Positions 51,290 through 60,640 of a stretch of 64,000 nucleotides of DNA are shown here, in pieces. This DNA is from G963663315 sp965214205 (GTDB lineage: Bacteria > Pseudomonadota > Gammaproteobacteria > Arenicellales > Poriferihabitantaceae): the NCBI GenBank assembly GCA_965214205.1, contig OZ243941.1, positions 868,001-932,000 on the forward strand. Direction: 5' to 3'. The notes under the pieces are model-generated. The model was given only the letters and a program-made list of their open reading frames with translations. It did no database searches and was not told where the DNA came from. Position 1 is the stretch's first letter. Every line of letters starts with the position of its first letter. Made by a program: the position numbers and the translations under genes.

Positions 51290-53787
51290 GCGTCAGTCTC
51301 CCTCAGAATCGTGACAGGGGGACGGGACAGGATGCGCTGGCTGCTCCAGATACCGGCAAGCCCGATCAGCATGGCGGAAGCGGGTGGCACAAGGCCCCAT
51401 GCCCACCAGGTTGGCGTGTAGTCCAGATCAAATATCTGCCAGTACAGCAGCGCAATCACGAGTTCGGCCCCCAGTACGCCAATCAGGCCGGCGAGCAATC
51501 CCATGCTGGCGAATTCACTCCACTGGTTGAGTCGCAGGAGTTTACGGCTACCGCCCAGAGTTCGGATCAGGGCGCCCTCCCGGAGTCGCTCGTTCATGCT
51601 GCCCTGAACGGCTGAAAGGGTAATCATCAATCCCGCCGCCAGAACGAAGAGAAGAATGGACTCTACCGCCAGCGTGACCTGGCTGATAATTGACTTGACT
51701 TGCTTTAAGATGGCATCCACCTCAAGCAGGGTGACGGAAGGGAAGGCGCGCACCATGTCCACCAGCAGTTTCTTGCGTTCGCTCTCGAGGAAGAAGCTGC
51801 CGATCCAGGAGGCGGGCAGGGCATCCAGCGCCCCAGGGTTGAAAACCATGTAGAAGTTAGGCTTGAAATTGTCCCATTTCACGCTACGCAGGCTGGTGAC
51901 CTCTGCTGTCCAGTTATGGTCGCCGGTGAAAAACATGAGTTCGTCGCCGATGACGATGTTGAGACTCTCCGCCAATTCGCTTTCCACCGAAACGCGGATA
52001 TGGCCGCGATCATCCGGTTGCCACCAATCCCCGGCGGTCAGCTTGTTGTCCGGTGGCAGGTCTTTTGACCAGGTGAGGTTCAACTCCCGCTGGATACCGT
52101 CCTCGTCCTGCTCCTCCTTGCTGACGTGATCCAGAACCGGTATGTCATTGATACGGATCAGCCTCCCGCGAACCACCGGATACAAACGATCAGCGGCAAT
52201 CCCCTGTCGGGCAGTGAAGTCGGCCCAGGAATCGGTTTCATGGGACTGGATGTTGAGCACGAAATGGTTGGGAGCGTCTTCGGGCACGGTCTGTTGCCAG
52301 GTGGAAACAAGTTCTGTCCGTAGCATCAGCACCACCAGCATGGTCATGATGGTCAATCCAAAAACCATGGTCTGGATCACGGTTCCCTGTTGTCGGCGGA
52401 GGAAATTCCGGACTCCGGCGCGGATGGCGGCGGGAATCAGGAAAAGCGCCCGCCCCAGCAGGCGGAATATCCCGCCAATCACCAGCGCGGCAACGGCAAT
52501 TACCACAGCGCTGCCCGCAACCATTCCCAGAGTCAGGACGATATTGCCGGTATAAATCCACATCAGCGCCACAATCAGGAGCAACGTCGCGCCGTATACC
52601 AGCCTGGCGGACAAGGGCAGTGGGCTCAGGTCTTTACGCAGTACCCGCTGGGGCGGCACCGAGCGCAGCCGTAATACCGATGGCAGGGTGAAGCCGAGCA
52701 ACGCCGCGAAGCCGAGAAACAGGCCGGACAATACCGGCATGAGACCGATGCCCGGGACATTTTCAGGCAACAAGGCGCCAAGCGCCGCAATCAGGCCAGC
52801 CTGGGTTGCCCATCCGAGCAGGTTGCCCAGAATCCCACCGATCAGCGCCAACAATAGCAGTTGAAACACATAAATACCGAGAATATCGTTCTGTCTGCAT
52901 CCGAGGCAGCGCAACAATGCGCTCGTGTCATAATGGCGTTCACTGTAATGCCGCCCGCTGTTGGCGATGGCCACCGCAGCCAGCAGCAACGCCACCAGAC
53001 TGGCCAGGCCAGTATATTGCCTTGCCTTGTTCAGGGCTTCATCCAGCGCCGGGCGGTCTTCGGCGAGATTGTGGATACGCTGCCCCGGCTTCAACCTGGG
53101 TTGCAGCCATGCGCGAAAGCCGTTCACCTGTTCCGTGTCCCCCGCGAACATGTTCTGATAGCGGATACGGCTTCCGGGCTGGATGACCCCGGTATCCTCA
53201 AGGTCGTTCTGATGGATCATCACCCGTGGGTTGAAATTGTAGAAACTGTTTCCACGATCCGGTTCATAAGTCAGGATTCGGGTGATCGTAAAGGCCGTTT
53301 CTCCGATCGTGATGCTGTCTCCCGGTTCGACCCCCAGAGCGTGCAATACCCGAGCCTCTACCCAGGCCTCACCGGGCGCCGGACCAGTGTTTACGGATTC
53401 TTCGACGCCGTAGAGTTCGCGAGTCACTCGCAGGCTCCCTTTCAGGGGATAGTTGTCGTCTACAGACTTGACCGCAACCAGGAGAATGTCATCGTTGCCC
53501 GCAATCGTGACAAAGCGTTGCGTGCTGGCGACTTCGAGATTGCGCCGGTCTGCTTCCGCTCGCACCTCTGGATTGAATGGTCTACTGCCGGACAGTACCA
53601 GGTCACCGCCAATGACATGTTGGGCATTGATTGACATACTCCGGCTGATCCGGTCTGTGAAATGGCCGATGGCAGTGTGGCTGACGATGGCCACCATCAG
53701 CGCAAGCAGCAGTATGGTCAGTTCTCCGCTGCGCCATTCGCGCAACATCAGGCGAAGTGAGAATGTCAGGAGTTGAGATGGTTTCAT
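51286..53787 (-). CDS. ybbP: YbbP-type FtsX-family ABC permease
   Basis: An 833-residue membrane protein with repeated FtsX/MacB permease domains and about ten spans, matching YbbP. ATG 53787 (PSQLLTFSLRLMLREWRSGEL) is chosen over the longer frame because it follows the ATPase stop by 5 bases. It acts with the adjacent ATPase; the pair is thought to handle lipids or envelope substrates, but the cargo is unsettled. Confidence 0.9.
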   Translation of the reverse strand: MKPSQLLTFSLRLMLREWRSGELTILLLALMVAIVSHTAIGHFTDRISRSMSINAQHVIGGDLVLSGSRPFNPEVRAEADRRNLEVASTQRFVTIAGNDDILLVAVKSVDDNYPLKGSLRVTRELYGVEESVNTGPAPGEAWVEARVLHALGVEPGDSITIGETAFTITRILTYEPDRGNSFYNFNPRVMIHQNDLEDTGVIQPGSRIRYQNMFAGDTEQVNGFRAWLQPRLKPGQRIHNLAEDRPALDEALNKARQYTGLASLVALLLAAVAIANSGRHYSERHYDTSALLRCLGCRQNDILGIYVFQLLLLALIGGILGNLLGWATQAGLIAALGALLPENVPGIGLMPVLSGLFLGFAALLGFTLPSVLRLRSVPPQRVLRKDLSPLPLSARLVYGATLLLIVALMWIYTGNIVLTLGMVAGSAVVIAVAALVIGGIFRLLGRALFLIPAAIRAGVRNFLRRQQGTVIQTMVFGLTIMTMLVVLMLRTELVSTWQQTVPEDAPNHFVLNIQSHETDSWADFTARQGIAADRLYPVVRGRLIRINDIPVLDHVSKEEQDEDGIQRELNLTWSKDLPPDNKLTAGDWWQPDDRGHIRVSVESELAESLNIVIGDELMFFTGDHNWTAEVTSLRSVKWDNFKPNFYMVFNPGALDALPASWIGSFFLESERKKLLVDMVRAFPSVTLLEVDAILKQVKSIISQVTLAVESILLFVLAAGLMITLSAVQGSMNERLREGALIRTLGGSRKLLRLNQWSEFASMGLLAGLIGVLGAELVIALLYWQIFDLDYTPTWWAWGLVPPASAMLIGLAGIWSSQRILSRPPVTILRETDA

Positions 53788-53792
53788 TGGCG

Positions 53793-54467
53793 CTACTGAA
53801 GCCGCCCGGATTCCATACTGACGCGCCGCCCGCACCGCTCGGCCAGCTCCAGAGCATGAGTAACGAGAATCAGGGTGGTGCCATGTTCGGCGTTCAGGGC
53901 GAACATCAGATCCGCTACACGGCGGCCGTTTTCGGTGTCGAGGTTGCCGGTAGGTTCGTCGGCGAACAGAATAGTGGGGCGGGTGACGAATGCCCGCGCT
54001 ATCGCCACTCTCTGCTGTTCGCCGCCGGAAAGTTGAAGCGGATAATGGGTGGTTCGCGCGTCGAGCCCTACCCGTTGCAGGATTTCTGTCGCCTGGGAGG
54101 TAGCGTCGTCCGCGCCGGTGATTTCCAGGGGCAGGCTCACATTTTCCAGCGCTGTCAGATTAGGCAGTAACTGGAAGGACTGGAATACGAAACCCACATG
54201 ATCGGCGCGGATAGCGGCCCGGCTGTCTTCGTCCAGGTCGGTTATATCATTACCAGCCAGTGTGATGCGCCCTTCGCTAGGCTGGTCCAGCCCGGCGAGC
54301 AAGCCGAGTAGCGTCGATTTCCCCGACCCGGAGGCGCCCACGATAGCCAGAGTTTCCGCCACAGTCACTTCAAGATTGATATCTTGCAGTATGTTGAGGG
54401 CGCCGGATGCCACCGGCACGGTTTTGCCGACCATTTCCGCGCGAATTGGCAAGTCAGGTTGTGTCAT
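53793..54467 (-). CDS. ybbA: YbbA-type ABC transporter ATPase
   Basis: A 224-residue ATPase of the LolD/MacB class: Walker A GASGSGKST, Q-loop FVFQSFQLLPNL, signature LSGGEQQRVAIARAF and Walker B ILFADEPTGNLD. It pairs with the FtsX-like permease downstream and is divergent from a tesA-type esterase, the same neighbourhood as in enterobacteria. Confidence 0.94.
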   Translation of the reverse strand: MTQPDLPIRAEMVGKTVPVASGALNILQDINLEVTVAETLAIVGASGSGKSTLLGLLAGLDQPSEGRITLAGNDITDLDEDSRAAIRADHVGFVFQSFQLLPNLTALENVSLPLEITGADDATSQATEILQRVGLDARTTHYPLQLSGGEQQRVAIARAFVTRPTILFADEPTGNLDTENGRRVADLMFALNAEHGTTLILVTHALELAERCGRRVSMESGRLQ

Positions 54468-54530
54468 GAGATACGGATTACCGAGATATCAAGCGATTCC
54501 ATTAAAGTGCGGTTCCATTATCGAGTTTCA

Positions 54531-54552
54531 AGGGAATTATATATAATTCCCT
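54531..54552. promoter_or_regulatory. 22-bp perfect palindrome between ybbA and tesA
   Basis: Arms AGGGAATTATA and TATAATTCCCT form a perfect palindrome with no spacer, so each strand presents a TATAAT near its centre. It is 31 bases before tesA and 64 bases before ybbA, and could serve as a two-way -10 region or a repressor site. No good -35 match is seen for either direction. Confidence 0.5.
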
Positions 54553-54583
54553 GTTTTAAGAACCCCCTTCAACAAGTGCTATC

Positions 54584-55242
54584 ATGATGAAATTGGATGC
54601 GTCTTCCCGTACCGCGATAGCGGGCTGGTTATTTCTCACCTGGCTGAGCTTGCTTCTGGCCTGGCCAGTATCGGCGACGGCGATGACCACGAAAATCCTC
54701 CTGGTCGGCGATAGCTTGAGTTCTGGCTATGGACTGGCCGGGCCTGGCTGGGTGGAATTGACCAATCGACAATTCGCCCGTGAAGGGCACGACATTCATA
54801 TCGTCAATGACAGCATCACCGGCGATACCACGGCTGGAGGGCTGGCCCGGCTCGCTGACGGCATTTTGCGTACTGCACCGGATTGGGTGTTGATTGAACT
54901 CGGTGGCAACGATGGGTTGCGCGGTACCCCCCTCAGGTGATTGAGGATAATCTCCGCCAAATGGTCGAAATTGCTACATCCCGCGGTGTTCGCGCGATGC
55001 TGCTGGGTATGCGTATTCCGCCCAACTACGGCGCAGCCTACACCGCACAATTCGAGCGAGTCTACGAGAACGTGTCTGCTGAAACCGGGGCTCCGCTATT
55101 ACCATTTTTTATCGGTGAACTGGCGTTGGATGCAGAATATATGCAGCCCGACATGATCCATCCTAACGATGCGGCTCAACCCTTGATCCGGGATCGTGTG
55201 GCGCCGTTTTTGCTGTCGGCGCTCGAACTTTTCACAAAATAA
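54584..55242 (+). pseudogene. tesA: TesA-type SGNH arylesterase/lysophospholipase with a frameshift
   Basis: The first frame (54584-54940) has a signal peptide, the nucleophile block GDSLSSGYG and the GGNDGLRG block, then ends at TGA. The second frame (54937-55242) resumes exactly where the family continues (IEDNLRQMVEIA) and holds the DMIHPND catalytic Asp-His block. Adding one C to the six-C run at 54926-54931 restores a single protein of about 219 codons. Either the gene is broken, the run is phase-variable, or the base is a sequence error. It is divergent from ybbAP, as in E. coli. Confidence 0.85.
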
Positions 55243-55281
55243 AGCACACAAAAAAGCACACAGAAAAGTACACAAAAGTAG

Positions 55282-55311
55282 TTGACTGAGTTCCAGTGTA
55301 AAGTCTATTAT
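55282..55311 (+). promoter_or_regulatory. Candidate nrdJ promoter
   Basis: TTGACT at 55282-55287 and TATTAT at 55306-55311 with an 18-base spacer fit a sigma-70 promoter. The expected start is near 55318, upstream of the paired NrdR-like boxes. Three 12-base near-repeats of AAAGCACACA precede it at 55241-55276. Confidence 0.5.
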
Positions 55312-55335
55312 AGAGTGCTTGAACAGTAAGAGCCC

Positions 55336-55376
55336 TACATATAGTGTTCTGTGTCGGTGAGACTCCACTATATGTA
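55336..55376 (+). promoter_or_regulatory. Pair of NrdR-box-like sites upstream of nrdJ
   Basis: TACATATAGTG at 55336-55346 and its exact reverse complement CACTATATGTA at 55366-55376 lie 30 bp apart centre to centre, close to three helical turns. Each resembles the NrdR box (ACACTATATATNGT-like), and NrdR normally binds such pairs before ribonucleotide reductase genes. An mRNA hairpin is an alternative reading. Confidence 0.65.
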
Positions 55377-55407
55377 TGATTTGTAACGAAATTGGAATAT
55401 TTCCCGG

Positions 55408-57543
55408 ATGGTTAGCGCAGTCGGTCAAAAAAGCCAGGATGCAGCGGTTTCGCTGGACGAAATTGTTCTTCAACCTGCCGCGTTTGATATATGGGATAAA
55501 AAGTATCGGCTGAAAACCATGCAGGGTGAGCCGGTTGACCAGGATGTCATGGCGACCTTTGATCGGGTGGCCAGGGCTTTGGCTGAGGTTGAACATACTC
55601 CCGAAAAGCAGAAGGAATGGCACGAAAAATTCCTTTGGGCATTGCAGCGCGGCGCTATCCCGGCCGGCCGGATTACCTCCAACGCTGGCGCCCTTGAACA
55701 CAAATCCGCGACCAGCACGATCAACTGTACGGTTTCAGGCATCATTCCGGATTCGATGGATGGTGTACTGGCCTGCGTCCATGAAGCGGGATTAACCCTG
55801 AAGGCTGGATGCGGGATTGGATACGAATTCTCCACCTTGCGCCCCAAGGGCGCCTTTGTAAGCGGCGCCGGAGCTTACACCTCCGGCCCGCTTTCTTTTA
55901 TGGACATATTCGACTCGATGTGTTTCACGGTATCGTCCGCCGGAGGACGACGCGGCGCGCAAATGGGCACCTTCGACATTTCCCATCCCGATATTCTGGA
56001 GTTTATTCGCGCTAAGCGGGAAAATGCGCGGCTTCGTCAATTCAACCTGTCCTGCCTGATTACCGATGAGTTCATGCAGGCGGTTCAGGACGACGCCCAG
56101 TGGCCCTTGTCATTCCCGGCCACCCGGCATGAAGTCGAGAGCGGGGAATACCGGATTATCTGGCGGCAATGGCCGCATACCACAAATTACGTGACCAACG
56201 ATGTGGGCGATGTCGCCTGCCGTGTCTACCGCACCATCCGCGCGAAAAAACTGTGGGACACGATCATGAGTTCCACTTATGACTATGCCGAGCCCGGATT
56301 CATCCTGGTGGACCGCATCAACGAGATGAACAACAACTGGTTCTGCGAGAATATTCGCGCTACCAATCCCTGCGGAGAACAGCCGCTGCCGCCTTATGGC
56401 GCCTGTTTGCTCGGCTCGGTGAATCTGACCCGGTTTGTCCGCGACCCGTTTACCGATGAAGCCCGGTTTGACTGGGACGAGTACCGGGAAGTGGTTGCCG
56501 TCTTTTCCCGTCTGCTGGACAATGTGGTCGAAATCAATGGTTTGCCGCTCGCCAAACAAATCGACGAACTGAAAGCGAAGCGTCGTCACGGCATGGGTTT
56601 CCTCGGACTGGGCTCCACCCTGACCATGTTGAAGATGAGATACGGAGATGAACAATCCCTGGCCTTTACAGAGCGGGTTGCCCGGGAAATGGCCACGGTC
56701 GGCTGGGAAGTGGGAATCGACCTGGCAAAGGAAAAGGGAGTCGCGCCTGTACTTGAGCGGGAATACGCGGTGACCCGGGAAATGCTGGCCAAACGCCCGG
56801 AAATGTCAGAGGATGGTTTTTGCGAAGGTGACCTGGTCAAAGGTTCGGTATTGATGGCCAGATACAGTCGTTACATGCAGCAGTTCCCCGAGGAAATACG
56901 AAGCGGGATTGAAGTCAACGGTTGTCGTTATACCCACCATACCTCGATCGCGCCCACCGGCACGATCAGCCTGTCTCTGGCGAATAACGCCAGCAACGGA
57001 ATCGAACCGAGCTTCGCCCACAGATACAGCAGAAACGTCATTCGCGAAGGCAAGAAAAGCAAGGAAAAAATTGATGTCTATTCCTACGAGTTGCTGGCCT
57101 ACCGCCATCTGGTGAATCCGGCGGCCGTACCCGCCGGGGAACATGGAAACGATCAACTGCCCGATTATTTCATTACCAGTGAGGATATTACGCCGAAACA
57201 GCATGTGGATATCCAGTCGGCGGCGCAGAAATGGATTGATTCATCCATCTCGAAAACCGCCAATGTGCCGACGGATTTTCCGTTCGGGGAATTCCAGGAC
57301 ATTTATCGGTACGCCTGGGAAAAAGGACTGAAAGGCTGCACCACATTCAGATTCAATCCTGAAGTGTTCCAGGGGGTGCTGGTCAAGGAACAGGACCTGA
57401 AGAACACGAAATACCAGTTTGTCCTGGAAAATGACGATGTGATCGAGGTCCGGGGTGACGAGGAAATCGAGTATGATGGTGAATCACACACCGCGGCGAA
57501 TTTGTTTGATGCTCTGAAAGAAGGGTATTACGGGCGATTCTAG
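55408..57543 (+). CDS. nrdJ: Adenosylcobalamin-dependent ribonucleotide reductase, large part (NrdJa)
   Basis: Class II reductase that makes deoxynucleotides without needing oxygen. The 711-residue protein shows SATSTINCTVSG, KAGCGIGYEFSTLRP, GGRRGAQMGTFDISHPDI and the catalytic-site region WFCENIRATNPCGEQPLPPYGACLLGSVNL (short parts: ATNPCGEQ, LGSVNL). It lacks the C-terminal redox cysteines, which are in the separate gene downstream, the split NrdJa/NrdJb arrangement known from Pseudomonas. Paired NrdR-like boxes lie upstream. Confidence 0.93.
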   Translation: MVSAVGQKSQDAAVSLDEIVLQPAAFDIWDKKYRLKTMQGEPVDQDVMATFDRVARALAEVEHTPEKQKEWHEKFLWALQRGAIPAGRITSNAGALEHKSATSTINCTVSGIIPDSMDGVLACVHEAGLTLKAGCGIGYEFSTLRPKGAFVSGAGAYTSGPLSFMDIFDSMCFTVSSAGGRRGAQMGTFDISHPDILEFIRAKRENARLRQFNLSCLITDEFMQAVQDDAQWPLSFPATRHEVESGEYRIIWRQWPHTTNYVTNDVGDVACRVYRTIRAKKLWDTIMSSTYDYAEPGFILVDRINEMNNNWFCENIRATNPCGEQPLPPYGACLLGSVNLTRFVRDPFTDEARFDWDEYREVVAVFSRLLDNVVEINGLPLAKQIDELKAKRRHGMGFLGLGSTLTMLKMRYGDEQSLAFTERVAREMATVGWEVGIDLAKEKGVAPVLEREYAVTREMLAKRPEMSEDGFCEGDLVKGSVLMARYSRYMQQFPEEIRSGIEVNGCRYTHHTSIAPTGTISLSLANNASNGIEPSFAHRYSRNVIREGKKSKEKIDVYSYELLAYRHLVNPAAVPAGEHGNDQLPDYFITSEDITPKQHVDIQSAAQKWIDSSISKTANVPTDFPFGEFQDIYRYAWEKGLKGCTTFRFNPEVFQGVLVKEQDLKNTKYQFVLENDDVIEVRGDEEIEYDGESHTAANLFDALKEGYYGRF

Positions 57544-57738
57544 CGGTTTTTATCCGGCAACCTGTCCAGCGGCTGAGTATGATAGAGTGAAAGGTTCAGG
57601 TAAAAAGCCCCAGACCCGGTATCAGGAAAAAAACCGGAGAGTCCAGTTCAGCCTGCAGATTGGCCGCATCCCGGCAACGCCTTATGACCGCCGGCAACAA
57701 CCATTGCCAATCCAGCAACAAACCCTGTCGAGATTTTG

Positions 57739-58461
57739 ATGAGTATAAAAATAGACCAGAGAATCGTTGACTACAACGTGATCAAACCGGAGGGAAAAGG
57801 CGCCGGCGGCGCCAGTCCGACAGAATCGACCCCCGGAACAGCGGCTGTGCTTGATTCGGCGCAGGACCGGGTTGTCCAGATGCATGAAAAGGTCGTGCGG
57901 CCTGAAATGCTGGTTGGCAATACCTACAAGATCAAGACCCCGGTCTCTGAACACGCGTTTTACATCACCATTAACGACATCCTGTTAAATCCCGGCACTC
58001 CCTACGAAAAGCGCCGGCCTTTCGAGATTTTCATCAACTCGAAAAACATGGATCACTACCAATGGATATCGGGGCTGACCCTGATCATCTCCGCGGTTTT
58101 CAGGAAAGGAGGCGATGTCACTTTCCTGGCTAACGAATTGCGCAGCGTATTCGACCCTAAAGGGGGTTACTTCAAACGGGGTGGCAGATATATGCCCTCA
58201 CTGGTCGCTGAAATCGGGGATGTCATCGAGTCCCATCTGAAAATGATCGGCATGATTATCGAGAAGGGGCTGGATGAGCATCAACAGGCGCTGGTCGACC
58301 AGAAGCGCAGGGAATATGAGCAAAGCCACTCCTCGTCAGACACACAGGACAGCGCGTTTCCCGATGGGGCCATTCTGTGTAACAAATGCAACACCAAAGC
58401 CATGGTATTCATGGATGGCTGCATGACCTGCCTGAGTTGTGGCGAAAGCAAATGCGGGTAG
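57739..58461 (+). CDS. nrdJb: Class II ribonucleotide reductase C-terminal component (NrdJb)
   Basis: A 240-residue protein carrying the TSCPD-type domain (VSEHAFYITINDILLNPGTPYEKRRPFEIFINSK region, near residues 65-150) and a C-terminal CNKC...CLSCGESKCG cysteine set that fits the reductase's redox/zinc tail. It follows nrdJ after 195 bases on the same strand and supplies the part missing from it. The Ser-rich linker before the cysteines is probably flexible. ATG 57739 is used over the TTG at 57736. Confidence 0.88.
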   Translation: MSIKIDQRIVDYNVIKPEGKGAGGASPTESTPGTAAVLDSAQDRVVQMHEKVVRPEMLVGNTYKIKTPVSEHAFYITINDILLNPGTPYEKRRPFEIFINSKNMDHYQWISGLTLIISAVFRKGGDVTFLANELRSVFDPKGGYFKRGGRYMPSLVAEIGDVIESHLKMIGMIIEKGLDEHQQALVDQKRREYEQSHSSSDTQDSAFPDGAILCNKCNTKAMVFMDGCMTCLSCGESKCG

Positions 58462-58485
58462 CGCCTTAAAAGTTGAGCCGGGACT

Positions 58486-59454
58486 TTACGACGGATTATT
58501 CTCGGCATTATCATTTTCAAGCTGCGCCATCAGGGTTTTCATATCTTCGGGCAGCGCGCTTTGCCAGCTTGCTTCGACATTGTTCCGTGGGTGAATCAGG
58601 GTGAGCTTCTCCGCGTGCAGCGCCTGCCGCGGAAACATCTGCAGACAGCGCTTGAATGGCTCGGACGCTCCCGTCGGCAATCGGGTTCGTTGTCCGTATA
58701 GCCTGTCACCGACAATCGGAAAACCTCGCCAACTCAAATGTACCCGGATCTGGTGAGTGCGCCCGGATTCCAGACTGGCCTGCACCAGGCAATGGTGGCG
58801 GTATTTTCTTTTGACACGGAAATGAGTGATTGCAGTCTTGCCCTGCGGGGTTACCGACATACGTAACCGATCCTGGCGGCGCCTGCCGATTGGCTGGTTG
58901 ATGGTCTCCCCCGAAATCATGACGCCGTTGACTATCGCGAGATACTGGCGACTCATTTTCCGGCTGTCGAGTTGGGCGATCAGATGCTGCCTGGCCTGTT
59001 CTGTCTTGGCTACTACCATTAGCCCGGTCGTATCCTTGTCGAGCCGATGAACGATTCCCGCTCTGGGCAGTTTAGCCAGTTCCGGATTATGATGGAGCAG
59101 GCCGTTTTGCAAGGTGCCGTTCAGGTTGCCAGCGCCCGGATGGACGACGAGACCGGAAGGTTTGTTGATGATCATGATCTGATCGTCCTGATCCAGGATT
59201 TCCAGGTCAATCGGTTCGGGCAGGCAGTCCGTAACGGGAGAGCATGGAACCTGAATTTCCAGCGCTTCCTCTCCCGACAGCCTGAATTTCTGCTTTACTG
59301 ATTCCCCGTCCACCCGCACCAGACCCTGCCTGATCCACTGTTGAACCGTATTTCTGGTATATTCCGGCAGCAATTTCGAAAGCGCCTTGTCCACACGTTC
59401 CCCCTCCATTTGCGGGGTGGACTGGATAAAAAGATGGGATTCGGATTCCGACAT
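58486..59454 (-). CDS. rluD: 23S rRNA pseudouridine synthase RluD
   Basis: Modifies helix 69 of 23S rRNA. The 322-residue protein has an N-terminal S4 RNA-binding domain (VDKALSKLLPEYTRNTVQQWIRQGLVRVDG region) and the catalytic Asp in IVHRLDKDTTGLMVVAK. It is divergent from bamD, the standard gammaproteobacterial neighbourhood, which supports RluD over RluC or RluA. Confidence 0.94.
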   Translation of the reverse strand: MSESESHLFIQSTPQMEGERVDKALSKLLPEYTRNTVQQWIRQGLVRVDGESVKQKFRLSGEEALEIQVPCSPVTDCLPEPIDLEILDQDDQIMIINKPSGLVVHPGAGNLNGTLQNGLLHHNPELAKLPRAGIVHRLDKDTTGLMVVAKTEQARQHLIAQLDSRKMSRQYLAIVNGVMISGETINQPIGRRRQDRLRMSVTPQGKTAITHFRVKRKYRHHCLVQASLESGRTHQIRVHLSWRGFPIVGDRLYGQRTRLPTGASEPFKRCLQMFPRQALHAEKLTLIHPRNNVEASWQSALPEDMKTLMAQLENDNAENNPS

Positions 59455-59551
59455 GGCGATTTAGTTATGGCACAATGGGCGCTTCAATTATTATAATTGC
59501 GGCTCCGGTCAAGCAAATCCAATTCTACCCCATAGTAAAAATCCCGTGCCA

Positions 59552-60457
59552 ATGACAATCAACACTGCTGGAGGCTGGTTTTTCAGCGACGCTAACCGAA
59601 GCAGGCCGCTGGCTGTTCGACTGTTCATCCTCATTTTATCCTGCCTGCTGGTGGCCGGATGCGCCACCAACAAGGAGAAAGAGGAGGATAAAACCGTGGA
59701 GGAGCTTTACAGCGATGCCAGGGAAAGTATGGACAATGGAAACTGGGAAACGGCTCTCGGACAGTTGCGCACGCTGGAGGCGAGATACCCCTACGGCAAG
59801 CACGCGATTCAGGCCCAGATCGACACGGTCTATATCTATTATCGAAGTGAGCAGACCGGGCTGGCTATGGCGGCCGCGGACCGGTTCATCAAACTGCACC
59901 CGACCCATTCCTCGGTGGACTACATCTATTATCTGAAGGGCCTGGCCAGTTTCGAGGAAGACCCGACGATGCTGGGCAGGCTGCTTGGGCATGACGATCT
60001 GAGTGACCGGGACGCATCGCCGATGTATGACGCGTTGACTGCCTTTCAGGAGGTGTATACCCGTTTCCCCGACAGCCGGTATACCCCGGACGCCCGGGTC
60101 CGGGCCCAGCGTCTGCTGGAGTCGATGGCCAGAAATGAAATTGTGGTCGCGAAATACTATTACTCCAAGGATGCCCATGTGGCCGTGGTCAACCGGGCCA
60201 GCGGAGTGGTTCAGGACTATGCCTCAACTCCCGCCGTCGAAGAGGCGCTGGCCCTGATGATGTCGAGTTACCGCAAGATGGGCATGAATGATCTCTCCGA
60301 CGACGCCCGCAGAGTACTCGAACACAACTTCCCGGACAGCGAATACCTTGACCAGTATTCCGACATAAAGATGGATGACAGCAAAGCGAAACCAGGCTGG
60401 TTTTCCAGGATTATGAACCGCTTTCGGAAATCTGATTCTGCCTCTGCTGGCGAGTAG
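59552..60457 (+). CDS. bamD: Outer membrane assembly lipoprotein BamD
   Basis: Essential lipoprotein of the BAM complex that inserts beta-barrel proteins. The signal ends in the lipobox LVAGC (lipidated Cys37). Five TPR-like repeats follow, with ARYPYGKHAIQAQ, FIKLHPTHSSVDYIYYL and VYTRFPDSRYTPDAR. The N-region before the signal is longer than usual, so the start (ATG 59552 or GTG 59546) may lie further downstream. The C-terminal tail after residue 275 is extended. Confidence 0.94.
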   Translation: MTINTAGGWFFSDANRSRPLAVRLFILILSCLLVAGCATNKEKEEDKTVEELYSDARESMDNGNWETALGQLRTLEARYPYGKHAIQAQIDTVYIYYRSEQTGLAMAAADRFIKLHPTHSSVDYIYYLKGLASFEEDPTMLGRLLGHDDLSDRDASPMYDALTAFQEVYTRFPDSRYTPDARVRAQRLLESMARNEIVVAKYYYSKDAHVAVVNRASGVVQDYASTPAVEEALALMMSSYRKMGMNDLSDDARRVLEHNFPDSEYLDQYSDIKMDDSKAKPGWFSRIMNRFRKSDSASAGE

Positions 60458-60485
60458 TAGTACAATACGCGCTTTCTACCGATGT

Positions 60486-60562
60486 CGGGGTGTAGCTCAG
60501 CCTGGTAGAGTACTGCCTTCGGGAGGCAGGGGCCGGTGGTTCGAATCCACTCACCCCGACCA
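60486..60562 (+). tRNA. tRNA-Pro(CGG)
   Basis: A 77-base tRNA: acceptor CGGGGTG pairs with CACCCCG, the anticodon stem CTGCC/GGCAG encloses TTCGGGA with anticodon CGG, and the T arm contains GGTTCGAATCC. CCA is encoded. It begins 29 bases after bamD. Confidence 0.97.
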
Positions 60563-60578
60563 TACTAATCAACGCCAT

Positions 60579-60601
60579 CGCGTCAAAGTGGCTTTGACGC
60601 G
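60579..60601. terminator. Hairpin between convergent tRNA-Pro and the ABC permease gene
   Basis: Perfect 10-bp arms CGCGTCAAAG and CTTTGACGCG around a 3-base loop. No T-run follows on either strand, so it may be a two-way stem stabilising both 3' ends and not a classical intrinsic terminator. Confidence 0.5.
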
Positions 60602-60640
60602 CGCCGCCGGAATGCCGCGCCCCTTGCCGGTTCCTTGAGG

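Noticed and set aside
54584..55242. Programmed ribosomal frameshift in tesA
   Set aside because: The C run alone is not a known slippery site with a stimulator, and TesA homologues are single frames; mutation or sequence error is simpler.
55336..55376. Cobalamin riboswitch before B12-dependent nrdJ
   Set aside because: No B12-box-like sequence was seen; the inverted 11-mers are better explained as NrdR boxes.
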